Shown here: positions 24,039 through 32,236 of the stretch, piece after piece
Layout of the letters: every line of letters begins with the position of its first letter
Position numbering within the stretch: the stretch's first letter is position 1
Assembly: GCA_002722615.1 (NCBI GenBank)
Contig: PBMQ01000037.1
Location: forward strand, 1-34,957
DNA from: Methanobacteriota archaeon
GTDB lineage: Archaea > Thermoplasmatota > Poseidoniia > Poseidoniales > Poseidoniaceae
Length of the DNA stretch: 34,957 bases
Reading direction: 5' to 3'
The notes under the pieces: generated by a model
What the model was told of the DNA's origin: nothing
What the model saw: only the letters and a program-made list of their open reading frames with translations
Database searches by the model: none
Program-made: the position numbers and the translations under genes

Positions 24039-26573
24039 ATGGGCAAATTAGAACGTAAGAAAATCCAACTGGTATTTTTCCTTCAACTGATGTTTTTGCT
24101 TTCCTTAACAACTCCAGTGGTGCAAGGAACCAATCCATATGGAAACCTTGACAAAATGGATGAGGCTCTTGAATCGGCATTACAGACTGCGGATGATGTA
24201 GGATCTTCTTTTGAAGTTATTTTTCAATTGAATTCGCCAGTAACCGACGACGATATCAATTTCATGAAGAATGTTGGTGCGACGTATTTGGATGGCGCGA
24301 AATTGATCGATGGAGGCCTGATTGATGCATCGCCTGACGTCATTCGAAAACTTTCAACATGGGATCGAGTCGAATATCTCGAACTTAATCGAGAGTTAGA
24401 TTTCTTCTACCTACCTGCCGAATGGGGTGGAGACCCTACCGACCCATCAACAATGATGCATGAGACGACACACGTTGTTCGGGCCACTGATGCTTGGCAT
24501 CGAGCGATTATCGATGTGAATGGTAATGTCCAATTCGACATTGATAATGCATTTACAGAGTGGGATGGCGATGGTACGGCTATTGTCGACCTCGATACAG
24601 GTGTCGATGCAGGTCACCCAGATTTTGATTATCTCGAGCCATGGACTGGAGAGAAAGTAATCTATTCTGCGAAGTGGAATGGCGTTTGGACAGAAACTCG
24701 CAATTCTGATACTTCATCAGGTCACGGCACGCACGTAGGTGGCACGATCGCAGGGAACGGAGACGCTTCATCTGGACGTCGTGCTGGTGTAGCGAAAGGT
24801 GGGCAATTGGTCGCCCTTGGTACAGGTGATGGAGCATCGATTTTTGCAGCAGAGCAAGGACTTGAATGGACATATGAACATTCCATCCCATCGCAAAACC
24901 CTTACCATATTCGCGTTGTATCTAATTCGTGGGGTACAGATGGAGATTATGACCCAAATGGTGCCATTGCAACCATCACAGACATGCTCACTTTCGACAA
25001 CGGTGTTGCTGTTATCTTTGCAGCATCGAACTCAGGTGGATCCGGTGGAGGAGGCGAATGCAGTGGCGACTTACGTACCAACGTCTATGCGAACACCCCA
25101 TCAGCAATCTCTGTTGCAGCATTAACTCACGACGGTACTCAAGTTACCTCATTTTCCTCACGAGGATGCATGACACAACAACACACATGGCCTGATGTTG
25201 GTGCTCCTGGCCGTGATATTTGGGCTACTGCTCCTCGGGGCACTGCTATTGATGCAAGTACTCGAACTCAAGGTGACCTGTATTACATGGCCATATCAGG
25301 TACTTCGATGGCTACACCACACGTTGGTGGTATGGCTGGTGTCATCCTCGATATCGCACCATCTCTGGGAGTAGCAGATTATCATCGAGAAGACCACGAC
25401 GAAGGTGACAGTCTTGTTGGTGGGGACGGAACTGCTTCTTATGGACAGTTTGACGATTGGGATACAGCCAACTATTCTAGGGTTCATGAACTGGAACTCA
25501 TCCTCGAACTCACTGCTCGCTACGAGGGGATGGAAAATTCATGCGAGGATGGTAACGATGAAGATTCATGCAACGATATTCCCGCTGAATGTTATCGCTC
25601 AGCAACAGGTGAATGCCATGATTGGCGAGTCGGACATGGACTTACCGATGTCGATGCGGCAATGGCCTTGGCACGAACATTGCAATTAATGAGAGATCAA
25701 GATGGTGATGGATTTGTCGATCATCCTGAATACACCGTTTGGGATGCGTGGGCAATATATGAATCCATGATGGTTGAGTCTTCTATTCCTGTCAATACGG
25801 ATCGTGTAAGTCACAGTTGGAAAGGAGATTGGAATCACTTCAATAACGGAGCAAGTGGTGCTGTTTACTATACTGAAGACTCTCACTATGTTTGGATTCC
25901 AAACGGAACAACTCAACTTGAAGCTCGATTTGTTCCAACAGAATTTGATTTGGATACTGCTCAAGGTGGAGCTTTGCAATTGGAGATAGATCTTGGTGAA
26001 GATGGTAGCAACGATGCTCAAGGTTCGTGTAGTCGCGTCTCAGATGCGTGGGTTTGTGATCTTGATGTCGAATCCTCTCACTGGAACTCATGGGCCCACT
26101 TCGATGTGACAGGTCAAGCATTCACTTTCTTAGGAATCCTTAACGATCCTGAGTTCTTTGAATCAAGGATCCCATACACTGTTGACGTCACCTTGACACT
26201 TGATTTGAGCCAGCCCGTTGATATCTCGATCGAACAGCGTCCTGATTTCTATTCAGACCTTGACCCTGCATCACCATCTGATTCTTACGATTCTGACTAC
26301 GATGGTATGCTAACCTTCACTCGTCCAGTTTACGACCAACAGGCTGTGTTTGCTCTCATAATGCCGAAGGAGACGATGTCTGAGGATACGGATGATGGCT
26401 TCTTATCAGCCTTTGGAAATCTCTTCTCCAATTACTTTGGTACAGCGAGTTTCTTCTTCCTATTCGTTCTTCTCTCTGCGCTTGGAATTGGATACATGGT
26501 TCGGTCATCACGAATTGAGCAGCCAAAAATGTTGATTCCATCGTCAGTTGATGCTGAATTACTTGAAGATTAA
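24039..26573 (+). CDS. Secreted subtilisin-like serine protease (S8) with C-terminal membrane anchor
   Basis: The 844-residue preproprotein has a signal peptide (about residues 1-30, ending near TTPVVQG) and a propeptide-like region (about 55-120). The catalytic domain has Asp186 (VDLDTGVDAGHPDF), His229 (SGHGTHVGG), Asn331 (AASNSGG) and Ser423 (SGTSMATPHVGG). A calcium-loop motif DQDGDGFVD follows near residue 555, then a C-terminal beta-rich part. One membrane helix near residues 804-822 (ASFFFLFVLLSALGIGYMV) is followed by a short cytoplasmic tail. It likely degrades proteins at the cell surface, matching the protein-scavenging lifestyle inferred for marine Group II archaea. Its stop shares a TTAA with the convergent gene. 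Confidence 0.95.
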   Translation: MGKLERKKIQLVFFLQLMFLLSLTTPVVQGTNPYGNLDKMDEALESALQTADDVGSSFEVIFQLNSPVTDDDINFMKNVGATYLDGAKLIDGGLIDASPDVIRKLSTWDRVEYLELNRELDFFYLPAEWGGDPTDPSTMMHETTHVVRATDAWHRAIIDVNGNVQFDIDNAFTEWDGDGTAIVDLDTGVDAGHPDFDYLEPWTGEKVIYSAKWNGVWTETRNSDTSSGHGTHVGGTIAGNGDASSGRRAGVAKGGQLVALGTGDGASIFAAEQGLEWTYEHSIPSQNPYHIRVVSNSWGTDGDYDPNGAIATITDMLTFDNGVAVIFAASNSGGSGGGGECSGDLRTNVYANTPSAISVAALTHDGTQVTSFSSRGCMTQQHTWPDVGAPGRDIWATAPRGTAIDASTRTQGDLYYMAISGTSMATPHVGGMAGVILDIAPSLGVADYHREDHDEGDSLVGGDGTASYGQFDDWDTANYSRVHELELILELTARYEGMENSCEDGNDEDSCNDIPAECYRSATGECHDWRVGHGLTDVDAAMALARTLQLMRDQDGDGFVDHPEYTVWDAWAIYESMMVESSIPVNTDRVSHSWKGDWNHFNNGASGAVYYTEDSHYVWIPNGTTQLEARFVPTEFDLDTAQGGALQLEIDLGEDGSNDAQGSCSRVSDAWVCDLDVESSHWNSWAHFDVTGQAFTFLGILNDPEFFESRIPYTVDVTLTLDLSQPVDISIEQRPDFYSDLDPASPSDSYDSDYDGMLTFTRPVYDQQAVFALIMPKETMSEDTDDGFLSAFGNLFSNYFGTASFFFLFVLLSALGIGYMVRSSRIEQPKMLIPSSVDAELLED

Positions 26574-27715
26574 AGTGGGTTTTGTGGTGCTTCTTTAGGA
26601 GTGCTACTTGGCATCGAGTCAAGGTCCTCAAAGGTCAGTTGTCCCGTATGAATCTCTTCAATTTCCTGCAATCGTTCAGCCATTGGCTTCCGTACAATAA
26701 ATTCGATACGTCCTTTGCTTCGGGTTAAATCATAGGATAGGGGGTCGAGAGTTTCGATGACTTGTTGTTCGAATGAACGTTGTACCTTTCTCCCTCTCCA
26801 TGATGAGTATCCCCATTGGTAAGCAATACCGACAATCGCTGCACCGTAGAGAATAGCAAGGAAAGTTGTGGCAAACAACGCTGCATTCCCTCCCCGTGCT
26901 TCTTCAAGAACATCTCTTCCCAGTAGGAAAATCAAACCAACACCAACCAATGGTTTGAGGAGTGATTCGACCCACTGATCAATAGGTATCAATCTCCCTT
27001 TCGAAGGATCGACAAAAACCAAATCTGTTTCAAACGCTGTTGATAGAACACCTACAAGAGCCAACAAAGCGATGTAGAGAAGTGATGAAAGAATGACTTC
27101 TGTTCCGAAGTTCTCCAACTTGAAAATCCAGTGCACGATAAGGTAAGCAAACAACCCTAAGAAAACTCCACGGGGCACTTTATGAAAATGTTCAATGTGT
27201 TGCGAAAATTCGGTGTAATTACGTTCCTTAGCAGGACTTCCTCGATGTGCTTGTGGAATGTGAATAATCTGCCAGTGCATCGTACGCTCGATGAAACTCA
27301 TAATCTTGATAAGAATGCGTTGACGTATCAACAGGAACTCCACTAAAAGAATTACCGGAAGTCCAACAATCATGACCGGTAACGCAACAATAAAGGCCAA
27401 TGGGAAGATGATAAGTGCTGGTAAAATCAAGAAGTGAGAAATAGAGAGCGGATTGAGAATATCGGCTTCTATCAATCGTTGTCTTGATGGAGTGATGCGA
27501 AGACTTCGAGCAACATCGTTGAGAGAATTTCGGTAACTTTCCAATTGTCTTCCAGAATCAATAATCTGCCTTACCGTTGTTTTGTACTCTGATTCTTCAT
27601 GGCTTCCACCAATCCATAATTGCCAAATAAAACGTAGCGGAATTGCTGTCAAAACCGGCACGGCGAGAATGCCAAGTGCCCAGACAAGGGACTGAATGTC
27701 GACTTCAGTAGCCAT
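26570..27715 (-). CDS. Multi-pass membrane protein with cytoplasmic linker, function unknown
   Basis: The 381-residue product has about seven hydrophobic segments: one at the N-terminus (VWALGILAVPVLTAIPL), a long double-spanning stretch (residues about 90-130) and four more in the second half. Between the first and second lies a basic, helical cytoplasmic stretch of about 55 residues, and the C-terminal 80 residues are hydrophilic. I cannot assign a family. It shares its stop region with the convergent subtilase (4-bp overlap) and is divergent from the serA-like gene. Confidence 0.75.
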   Translation of the reverse strand: MATEVDIQSLVWALGILAVPVLTAIPLRFIWQLWIGGSHEESEYKTTVRQIIDSGRQLESYRNSLNDVARSLRITPSRQRLIEADILNPLSISHFLILPALIIFPLAFIVALPVMIVGLPVILLVEFLLIRQRILIKIMSFIERTMHWQIIHIPQAHRGSPAKERNYTEFSQHIEHFHKVPRGVFLGLFAYLIVHWIFKLENFGTEVILSSLLYIALLALVGVLSTAFETDLVFVDPSKGRLIPIDQWVESLLKPLVGVGLIFLLGRDVLEEARGGNAALFATTFLAILYGAAIVGIAYQWGYSSWRGRKVQRSFEQQVIETLDPLSYDLTRSKGRIEFIVRKPMAERLQEIEEIHTGQLTFEDLDSMPSSTPKEAPQNPL

Positions 27716-27752
27716 GGGCTCACCAGTTCATCCGACATTTACCCTTCCTATC

Positions 27753-27767
27753 AATCCATTGTGGATT
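27753..27767. repeat. 6-3-6 inverted repeat in the membrane protein/serA divergent promoter
   Basis: AATCCA and TGGATT flank TTG. The dyad lies 38 bp from the membrane-protein start and 48 bp from the serA start, in a 100-bp divergent spacer, a typical place for a shared operator. It has the same 6-3-6 layout as the dyad at 23265 but a different sequence. Confidence 0.35.
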
Positions 27768-27815
27768 TCGTAGTGGAAACCCAATGTTCTAACACCTGAT
27801 TGTTTACCTCAACTC

Positions 27816-28802
27816 ATGCGAAGAGTTGCTGTTACGGACGGTATGGCTCAAGAGGCGGTAAAAAAACTTGAGAATGCAGGTTGTGAAGTTGTTGAACAAT
27901 TCATCGAACATGATGATCTTGTTTCTGGCGCTCTTGGGGAATTCGATGCCGTCATCGTCCGTAGTGCTACGAAAATTACGTCGGAAATGCTTGATACAAG
28001 TCTACCACGTCTCAAGGTTGTTGCTCGTGCAGGTGTTGGTGTCGATAACATCGATATTGAAGCCGCTTCTCGGTGTGGAATCCCTGTTGTCAATGCACCT
28101 CGAGCCAGCACACAGAGTGTGGTTGAATTGACCATTGCACATTTACTTGGCTCACTTCGTTTCATTCCTCGTGCCGACCGTTCCTTGAGGTCAGGAGAAT
28201 GGGCAAAGAAGGAACTTAAGGGGACAGAATTGTATGCAAAAAGATTGGGATTAATTGGTTTTGGTCGTATTGCACAAGGTGTGGCTAAAGTTGCTCAAGC
28301 GTTTGGAATGGATGTTCATTCTTACGATCCATATCTTCCACTGTCCGTTGCAAAAAAGGCAGGTGTGACTATGCACAAGAACGTAGACAACCTCTTCAGA
28401 ACGTGTACACACATCTCAGTACATTGCAATTTAACGGACGAAACGCATCATCTCATCAACACCAAACGCATTGCCATGATGCCAGGTGTAGACCCTTACA
28501 ACCTCAAGTGTGGCAATCACATTGTGAACTGTGCACGAGGAGGAATTGTCGATGAGGATGCAGCGTTAACAGCCTTGGATTCAGGTCAACTCTCCTCGCT
28601 CGCTCTCGACGTTTTCGAGCATGAACCTGTCGACGCCTCATCACCTCTTCTTCAACATCAGCATTTCCATGGAACGCCCCACATTGGTGCAGCAACAATC
28701 GAAGCTCAACGTCGTGTTGGATTGGACATTGTTGATGCAGTCCTCACAGTTCTTGACGGTGGAATCGCTGAAACGACAGTAAACAGAAGCAACCTTGGCT
28801 GA
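27816..28802 (+). CDS. serA: D-2-hydroxyacid dehydrogenase, SerA-like (3-phosphoglycerate dehydrogenase, short form)
   Basis: The family oxidises D-3-phosphoglycerate or related D-2-hydroxyacids with NAD. The 328-residue product has RAGVGVDNIDIEAAS, the Rossmann motif GLIGFGRIAQGVAKVA, NCARGGIVDEDAAL (catalytic Arg), LALDVFEHEP (Glu) and TPHIGAAT (His). It lacks the C-terminal ACT domain of long SerA, so feedback control by serine through ACT is absent. Serine synthesis is the best guess, but glyoxylate or hydroxypyruvate reduction cannot be excluded. Confidence 0.85.
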   Translation: MRRVAVTDGMAQEAVKKLENAGCEVVEQFIEHDDLVSGALGEFDAVIVRSATKITSEMLDTSLPRLKVVARAGVGVDNIDIEAASRCGIPVVNAPRASTQSVVELTIAHLLGSLRFIPRADRSLRSGEWAKKELKGTELYAKRLGLIGFGRIAQGVAKVAQAFGMDVHSYDPYLPLSVAKKAGVTMHKNVDNLFRTCTHISVHCNLTDETHHLINTKRIAMMPGVDPYNLKCGNHIVNCARGGIVDEDAALTALDSGQLSSLALDVFEHEPVDASSPLLQHQHFHGTPHIGAATIEAQRRVGLDIVDAVLTVLDGGIAETTVNRSNLG

Positions 28803-28864
28803 CCATTTTCACTTTTCGGAAGGGGTTCTCAGAAGTCTTGCTTATGGTTTGCTGATGAACGTAT

Positions 28865-29152
28865 ATGGGCAGAACAGTACCGACATGGCGGGGCCGAGTG
28901 GAACAAGAAATCGAGGCTCTTGTACCGTACAGGCGAGCACTTTCATCTGCAGATCGAAATCGTTTTGATGTGATGCTTCACGATGTTCGAATACGTCGTG
29001 CTGCAGGTGGTATGTTGCCTGCACAAGAAGCCTGGAAACCCATGCTTTTGTCGATGCTTCTTGGTGCTCAGGAGCGTATACAAATACTTGAACAGCAAGT
29101 TTTGCTTCTTCAGGAGCAACTACTTTCACCGGGTGGAGACAATGGTCGATGA
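28865..29152 (+). CDS. Small helical/coiled-coil protein in operon with the PolB2-like polymerase
   Basis: The 95-residue product begins MGRTVPTWRGRVEQEIEALV and ends in a coiled coil (about residues 66-90, ERIQILEQQVLLLQEQLL). From memory it resembles haloarchaeal small proteins that start MGRTNPTYR and continue with a YRRAL...D...FD pattern (here YRRALSSADRNRFD). Their function is unknown. Its 3' end overlaps the polymerase gene by 11 nt, so the two are translationally coupled and the protein may be an accessory subunit. Confidence 0.75.
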   Translation: MGRTVPTWRGRVEQEIEALVPYRRALSSADRNRFDVMLHDVRIRRAAGGMLPAQEAWKPMLLSMLLGAQERIQILEQQVLLLQEQLLSPGGDNGR

Positions 29153-31514
29153 AATCATTGGCTGGATCTTGGATGTACATCTTTGTTCAAAACAGCAGGA
29201 TATTCTTGTCTGGATTGTTAATGAACAGGGCTCTGTCGTTTCCGTTCGTGAACCATGGAATCCAGTTGTTCATGTGGCAGGGACTGCTCTTGATCTGAAG
29301 AACTTGATCGATTGGTTATGGCAACCTGAGTTGTGTCTGAGATTTGGCATCCAGTCCTATACATTTGAAACAAAGCGAACAGAATTGGGTTCGCAAGATG
29401 AGAGGCGCATGCTTGCTCTCACGCTCCATTCATGTAAAACAATCCGTTCGTTAGCGGAGCACATCGATGCCCGAGGTGAACATGTGCGATTCACACTTTA
29501 TTCGGTGGATCTGTTGCCTGAGCAACAATTCCTTACCTCAAAGCGTTTGACAATTGGTTCTCCTGTTCGTTTTGATAAGAATCAATTATCGCTTTGGGAG
29601 CATGATGTCGAACGGAGAGAATGGCGCTGTTGTAGGTTTGAAGTTGTTCTTGATCATTCATCAGAACAGCCGTGTGAAGTCATTCTTACACCTTGCAGTA
29701 CTTCGGGTGATGTCATAGCACCATCCACGAGTATTCTTCTAGAACAACCGAACGATGTAGTTTCCATAGAGGAATGGTTCCATCGATTTGACCCAGACAT
29801 TGTCCTCTCCATCCAAGGTAATACAACGTGTTTCCCTGCTCTTTTGACATATCTTGAAACAAAAGGGCAGACATTGCGTCTTGGTAGAAATCAATCAGAA
29901 TTGCGTCAACTTGGTCGTACTCGAATTGTTTCATCTTATGGTCAAGTGCTTCGTAGCGATCCACAGTTCCCTCTTGAAGGGCGTATTCACATTGATCTAT
30001 CAGCGAGTTTCATGTTTCGGGAAGGTAGCTTGGATGGACTGTATGAACTCGCAAGTGTCTCAGCCACTCGAATCAGTGATGCTTCGCGAAAATCACCTGG
30101 TTCGGTCATTAGTGCAATACAATATCGAGTTGCTATGGAAGACGGTGTCCTTGTCCCGTGGAAAAAGACCCGTCCTGAAGATACAAAATCTGCTTGGGAC
30201 TTGCTTCAATCCGATCGTGGTGGGCTTTACCTCGACAGTAAGCCAGGTGTTTACTCAAATGTGATTGAACTCGATTTTGCTAGTCTCTTTCCAAGCATTA
30301 TTGCTACGCGCAACATTTCACCTGAAACACTGAATTGCAGTTGTTGCCAACCGATTGCCAACAACAAGCCGTTACCGCTTCATCCGGATGAAGCCAAAAA
30401 AAGATTTCACCTGCAACAATGGAAATCTGCAAGTCTTGTGTTTCCACAACAGAGTACAAAAGCGTTTCAAGTTCCTGAGTTGTCAACACACACATGTGGG
30501 CGCGTACATGGTTTTCTTGGCCGTGTAGTTGCACCTCTCATCGAACGTCGACGACAACTAAAGCAACAAATTATGGTCAAAGGGGATTCTTTCGACCGTC
30601 AACAAAATGCTCTCAAGTGGCTTCTTGTAACCTGTTTTGGTTACACGGGTTATCGCAACGCACGTTTCGGTCGAATCGAAGCACATGAAGCAATTTGTGC
30701 ATGGGCCCGCGAACTCCTTTTGCAGACAATCGATTCTGCTCAAGAACGTGGATGGGAGGTTTTGCATGCAATCGTTGATTCAATATGGATTCGAGATGTT
30801 GCTGGAAGGTCTTTGCAGGATCAACACAATTCAGCGCTTGAGTTGGCCCAACATATTCACGCGACGACAGGGATTCCTCTTGAGTATGAAGCTACATATC
30901 GCTGTATTGCGTTTGTTCCAAGCAGAATGCACAGTGGAGGCTCGTTGACAAAATATTGGGCATATGGGGCGAATGGGATCAAAGTACGTGGTCTTGAGTT
31001 GCGCCAACATTCAACCTGTCGTTGGATTGTTCGGTTACAAGAACAAGCCTTGGATTTACTTTCAAAGTCTGATGATTTGGTCGATGGAATTCCAAGTTAT
31101 GGAGTTCAGTGTGAGATTCAATCTCTACTCATCGATGCAATACAACAATTGGAGCAGCATCATTTGTCGCCAAAAGACCTCATCATCACACAACGCATCT
31201 CACGCAAGCCAACGCAACACTCCTCGCAAACAGTTGCAGCCTTAGCCTTTCAACGTTCGGAACGGCTTGGATTCACTCCTGAATTGGCATCGAAAGTTCG
31301 CTTTGTGATTTGCTCAAAGAATACGAATAATCCGCTCGAACGTGTCCTTCTCGCTCATGAATGTGAAACACTGAAACATCCGATTCGTCACATTGACGTG
31401 GACCATTATCGCCAGTTAGCAATCCGTGCGATATGGGCAATCCTCGCACCCTTTGGTTGGAGTGAGGAAGACTTGCTTGAAACCAACATCACACGTTTGG
31501 ATCAGTGGATGTGA
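29142..31514 (+). CDS. polB2: PolB2-like archaeal B-family DNA polymerase with eroded exonuclease and partly altered catalytic motifs
   Basis: The 790-residue product is a divergent B-family polymerase. Motif A is intact (ELDFASLFPSI, Asp378). Motif B keeps Lys492 but reads VTCFGYTGYRNARFG instead of the usual NSxYG form. Motif C is AIVDSIW instead of YGDTDS, so the first Asp is Ile544 and the second, Asp546, remains. In the exonuclease region the scaffold is recognisable (DPDIVLSIQGNTTCFPALL, GRIHIDL), but the acidic residues of Exo I, II and III are missing, so proofreading is unlikely. The extreme C-terminus ITRLDQWM resembles the PCNA-binding end of archaeal polymerases. PolB2 proteins are known as a partly inactivated archaeal group. 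Here both main metal-binding Asp residues persist. ATG 29142 is used. Confidence 0.85.
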   Translation: MVDEIIGWILDVHLCSKQQDILVWIVNEQGSVVSVREPWNPVVHVAGTALDLKNLIDWLWQPELCLRFGIQSYTFETKRTELGSQDERRMLALTLHSCKTIRSLAEHIDARGEHVRFTLYSVDLLPEQQFLTSKRLTIGSPVRFDKNQLSLWEHDVERREWRCCRFEVVLDHSSEQPCEVILTPCSTSGDVIAPSTSILLEQPNDVVSIEEWFHRFDPDIVLSIQGNTTCFPALLTYLETKGQTLRLGRNQSELRQLGRTRIVSSYGQVLRSDPQFPLEGRIHIDLSASFMFREGSLDGLYELASVSATRISDASRKSPGSVISAIQYRVAMEDGVLVPWKKTRPEDTKSAWDLLQSDRGGLYLDSKPGVYSNVIELDFASLFPSIIATRNISPETLNCSCCQPIANNKPLPLHPDEAKKRFHLQQWKSASLVFPQQSTKAFQVPELSTHTCGRVHGFLGRVVAPLIERRRQLKQQIMVKGDSFDRQQNALKWLLVTCFGYTGYRNARFGRIEAHEAICAWARELLLQTIDSAQERGWEVLHAIVDSIWIRDVAGRSLQDQHNSALELAQHIHATTGIPLEYEATYRCIAFVPSRMHSGGSLTKYWAYGANGIKVRGLELRQHSTCRWIVRLQEQALDLLSKSDDLVDGIPSYGVQCEIQSLLIDAIQQLEQHHLSPKDLIITQRISRKPTQHSSQTVAALAFQRSERLGFTPELASKVRFVICSKNTNNPLERVLLAHECETLKHPIRHIDVDHYRQLAIRAIWAILAPFGWSEEDLLETNITRLDQWM

Positions 31515-32184
31515 ATTCCAATGAACGTTGATGTTGATCCGTTGCAACAGAAGTATGCAATTCGATCAAGAGGTTACTCCTTTCGTCAAGAAAGCGTAGT
31601 TGCCTCCTCTTTTTATCCCCCCATACACCTCTCAATCGTTGGGCAATGTATGGCTTCATGGTGTGTTTGAGCTGTTGATGCAAAGGCGAAACAATATCTC
31701 CATCGAGTACTACAACTGGACAGATCCGTGAGAGTTCTTCCAATGCATCCATGCAATGTCGTAAAATTGAACGTGCTTCAAATCTCTTGATTTGCTCATC
31801 GAGGAACATCGCCAACATTCCATCGATGACGACCATGGATGCTTTGGTTAATGTCACTTCATGGCGCACTCTCCGAATGAGTGCATGAAGTTGATGCAGT
31901 GTGAATCCTCGGCCAATATACAATCGACGTAAGCTCTCCTCAAGGTTGCAATTCAGTGAACGCATAACTGGAAAAAAACCACATGGATCAAACCTGTGTC
32001 CTCCATCGATCCAATGAACGGCATTATCTTGTGAAAGCAGAACTGCAGTCCAGTGTTGAACGACAAAACGAATTTCCTTTCCATAAAAGCCAGGTCCTTC
32101 GAGTAGGGTGATTCCCGTTGAAGGAATGTTCAATGCTGTGTTCATATTTCTTGCAGGAAGCATCATCTCACCAAGTATTGCCAA
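31489..32184 (-). CDS. RecA/RadB-like ATPase with degenerate Walker A (ImuA-like role proposed)
   Basis: The 231-residue product has the RecA core order. The P-loop is EGPGFYGKE (residues 29-37), where Lys36 is followed by Glu instead of Ser/Thr. Then come a WIDGGHRFDP strand-turn like the YIDTEG of RadA/RadB, RLYIGRGFTLHQLHALI, and Walker B ASMVVIDGML (Asp121). It is smaller than RadA and lacks the N-terminal helix-hairpin-helix domain. It ends with QRSLEF, a clamp-motif-like peptide. It overlaps the convergent polymerase by 26 bp and is divergent from dinB with 52 bp between. That context suggests a RecA-like partner of translesion polymerases, as ImuA is in bacteria. Confidence 0.75.
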   Translation of the reverse strand: MAILGEMMLPARNMNTALNIPSTGITLLEGPGFYGKEIRFVVQHWTAVLLSQDNAVHWIDGGHRFDPCGFFPVMRSLNCNLEESLRRLYIGRGFTLHQLHALIRRVRHEVTLTKASMVVIDGMLAMFLDEQIKRFEARSILRHCMDALEELSRICPVVVLDGDIVSPLHQQLKHTMKPYIAQRLRGVWGDKKRRQLRFLDERSNLLIELHTSVATDQHQRSLEFTSTDPNV

Positions 32185-32207
32185 TCATTAAAGTCAAACC
32201 TCAGTGT

Positions 32208-32229
32208 TTTTGCAGGGGGTAATGCAAAA
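32208..32229. promoter_or_regulatory. Perfect 7-bp inverted repeat between the RecA-like gene and dinB (candidate operator)
   Basis: TTTTGCA and TGCAAAA flank an 8-nt GGGGGTAA centre. The 22-bp element sits in the 52-bp divergent spacer and ends 7 bp before the dinB ATG, so a bound regulator would probably block dinB transcription or translation start. It is not an E. coli-type LexA box. By a rough estimate a dyad this good is expected by chance in about 1 of 25 spacers of this size. Confidence 0.45.
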
Positions 32230-32236
32230 GTGAAGG

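Noticed and set aside
28983-29141. Longer N-terminus for the PolB2-like protein
   Set aside because: This stretch overlaps the small coiled-coil gene in another frame and looks non-coding; ATG 29142 follows a GGTGGAG site and fits the family start.
28842-29180. Minus-strand open frame of 112 codons opposite the small coiled-coil gene
   Set aside because: It mirrors the heptad codons of the plus-strand gene and shows no own features.
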